Assembly (NCBI GenBank): GCA_028290595.1
Contig: JAQGJO010000548.1
Coordinates: 1-5,560 of the forward strand
DNA length: 5,560 nucleotides
Direction of reading: 5' to 3'
Source of the DNA: Hyphomicrobiales bacterium
GTDB taxonomy: Bacteria > Pseudomonadota > Alphaproteobacteria > Rhizobiales > Beijerinckiaceae
Within the stretch, counting starts at the first letter, position 1, and every line of letters starts with the position of its first letter. This document shows positions 4,644 to 5,560 of this stretch, piece after piece. A program made the position numbers and the translations under genes. The notes beneath the pieces were generated by a model, which was not told the origin of the DNA, did no database searches, and saw nothing but the letters and a program-made list of their open reading frames with translations.

Positions 4644-5560
4644 TTAGTCTATCGGCTGCGTCACGTCCTGCAGGCGCTTCATCACCGAGTCCGGCACTCC
4701 GACGATGTCGGCGACGTCGGACGCGATCTCGGTGCCCTTGGCCGGATCGAGTTCGATCTGACGCTTCTTGGCGTCGGCGATGAACTGCGGGTCGGCCATC
4801 ATCTTGTCGTAGGCATCGCGCAGAAAGGCCAGACGGTCAGCCGGCGCGCCTGGCGTCAGCGCCGGCGAGCGACCCACGGTCGCAGCGACGGCGAGGAGCT
4901 TCAGCACCGCCTTGTCCTCATCCGTCTTGCCGAGCTCGACGATGGTGGGCACGTCGGGAATGCGCGGATCGCGCGTCAGGCCGATGGAGTAGAGGATGTT
5001 GACCTTCTTCTCCTTGAGCCAGTCCGGCTTGGTGTCGAGATATTCCCAGCTTGTGCTGCCGAGGCCGTTGGCTTCGTTGCGCTCGACGGCGAGGCCGGTG
5101 GCGACAGCGGAGGTGTAGCCGCGCACGATCTTGAACTTGGTGCCGATCAGGCGATTGAGCGCCCAGGGCACCTGCGCGCCGGTGCCGGTCGCGCTATTGG
5201 CCGAGAAGATGATCTCTTTCGTCTTCGCCTCTTCCAGCGTGGTCGCCGGCGCGTCGGTGCGCACCAGGCCGAACTGCGGCGCACTCGACAGGCGGCCGAG
5301 CCAGCCGAACTTCTCTGGCTCGTAGCGCGCGGCCTTGTCCATCAGCTTGTTGGTGATGATGGTCGGCTGGAAGATGCCGACGACCGTGCCGTCCTTAGGC
5401 GCGACGTTGGCGAACCATTCGGCGGCGCGCACGCTCGACGCGCCCGGCATGTTGCGCGGCACGAAGACCGGATGGCCGGGCACGAAGCGGCTGAGATGCT
5501 GGGCGATCAGGCGGCCGGCCAGATCGTAGCCGCCGCCTGCGTCCGAGCCGATCAGCATGG
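4644..5560 (-). CDS. TTT/Bug-family periplasmic solute-binding protein, N-terminus outside the window
   Basis: The visible 304 residues read from an internal Met at 5558 to the TAA at 4644. That Met is not the start: it aligns with the strand before the first ligand loop of the other binding protein, about 36 residues in, so the signal peptide and true start lie beyond 5560. Family marks are GSDAGGGYD (4-12 of the visible part), VPGHPVFVPRNMPGASSV, KDG, TKFKIVRGYTSA and IPDVPTIVEL. It is clearly paralogous to the protein at 1489-2532, sharing the loop motifs and the overall domain layout, yet it differs across the middle, where ligand contacts vary. It therefore probably binds a different compound in the periplasm. 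The membrane partners are not visible; they could lie upstream of this gene, outside the window. It ends at a strong intrinsic terminator. Confidence 0.93.
   Translation of the reverse strand, partial: MLIGSDAGGGYDLAGRLIAQHLSRFVPGHPVFVPRNMPGASSVRAAEWFANVAPKDGTVVGIFQPTIITNKLMDKAARYEPEKFGWLGRLSSAPQFGLVRTDAPATTLEEAKTKEIIFSANSATGTGAQVPWALNRLIGTKFKIVRGYTSAVATGLAVERNEANGLGSTSWEYLDTKPDWLKEKKVNILYSIGLTRDPRIPDVPTIVELGKTDEDKAVLKLLAVAATVGRSPALTPGAPADRLAFLRDAYDKMMADPQFIADAKKRQIELDPAKGTEIASDVADIVGVPDSVMKRLQDVTQPID

Overview
The window reads as a GC-rich alphaproteobacterial chromosome, most like a Bradyrhizobium/Rhodopseudomonas-type Hyphomicrobiales genome. This rests on codon use strongly biased to G/C in the third position, a TTG start, two tripartite-tricarboxylate-transporter (TTT/Bug) type binding proteins in a small space, and dispersed palindromic repeats. 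No rRNA, tRNA, CRISPR array or transposase is visible. The genus is inference.

Left block (1-2588, + strand). The last 23 codons of an upstream gene end at 72. They are followed by an amidohydrolase (TTG start at 89) and a periplasmic TTT-type solute-binding protein (1489-2532). Gaps of 16 and 2 bases make this a likely operon, closed by a strong intrinsic terminator at 2555-2588. A simple reading is capture of a small organic molecule in the periplasm and hydrolysis of it, or of a product, in the cytoplasm. The membrane subunits TctA/TctB are not in the window and the substrate cannot be read from sequence.

Central module (about 2619-4249). Two divergent genes share a roughly 100-base promoter region: a small secreted Cys/His-rich protein (3309-2869, - strand) and a TetR-family regulator (3413-4081, + strand). 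Two near-identical inverted repeats, TAATC-NNN-GATTAGAT, sit 52 bases apart, about five helical turns. One lies on the upstream element of the secreted-protein promoter and the other on the start region of the regulator. This is the best-supported regulatory circuit here and probably a self-contained sensor/effector pair of unknown signal. The module is visibly less GC-rich than its flanks and is bracketed by two direct copies of a 63-base repeat (58 of 63 identical) that can fold as a three-way junction. A 13-base fragment of a third copy lies beside the left one.

Right block (4250-5560). Non-coding sequence leads to a clear intrinsic terminator for a leftward gene. That gene is a second TTT-type binding protein, cut by the window edge and clearly paralogous to the first. 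The two binding proteins lie in opposite orientations on either side of the module.

The most interesting items are the double-operator divergent pair with its uncharacterised secreted protein, and the structured repeats that bracket it. Neither is proven to be a new system.
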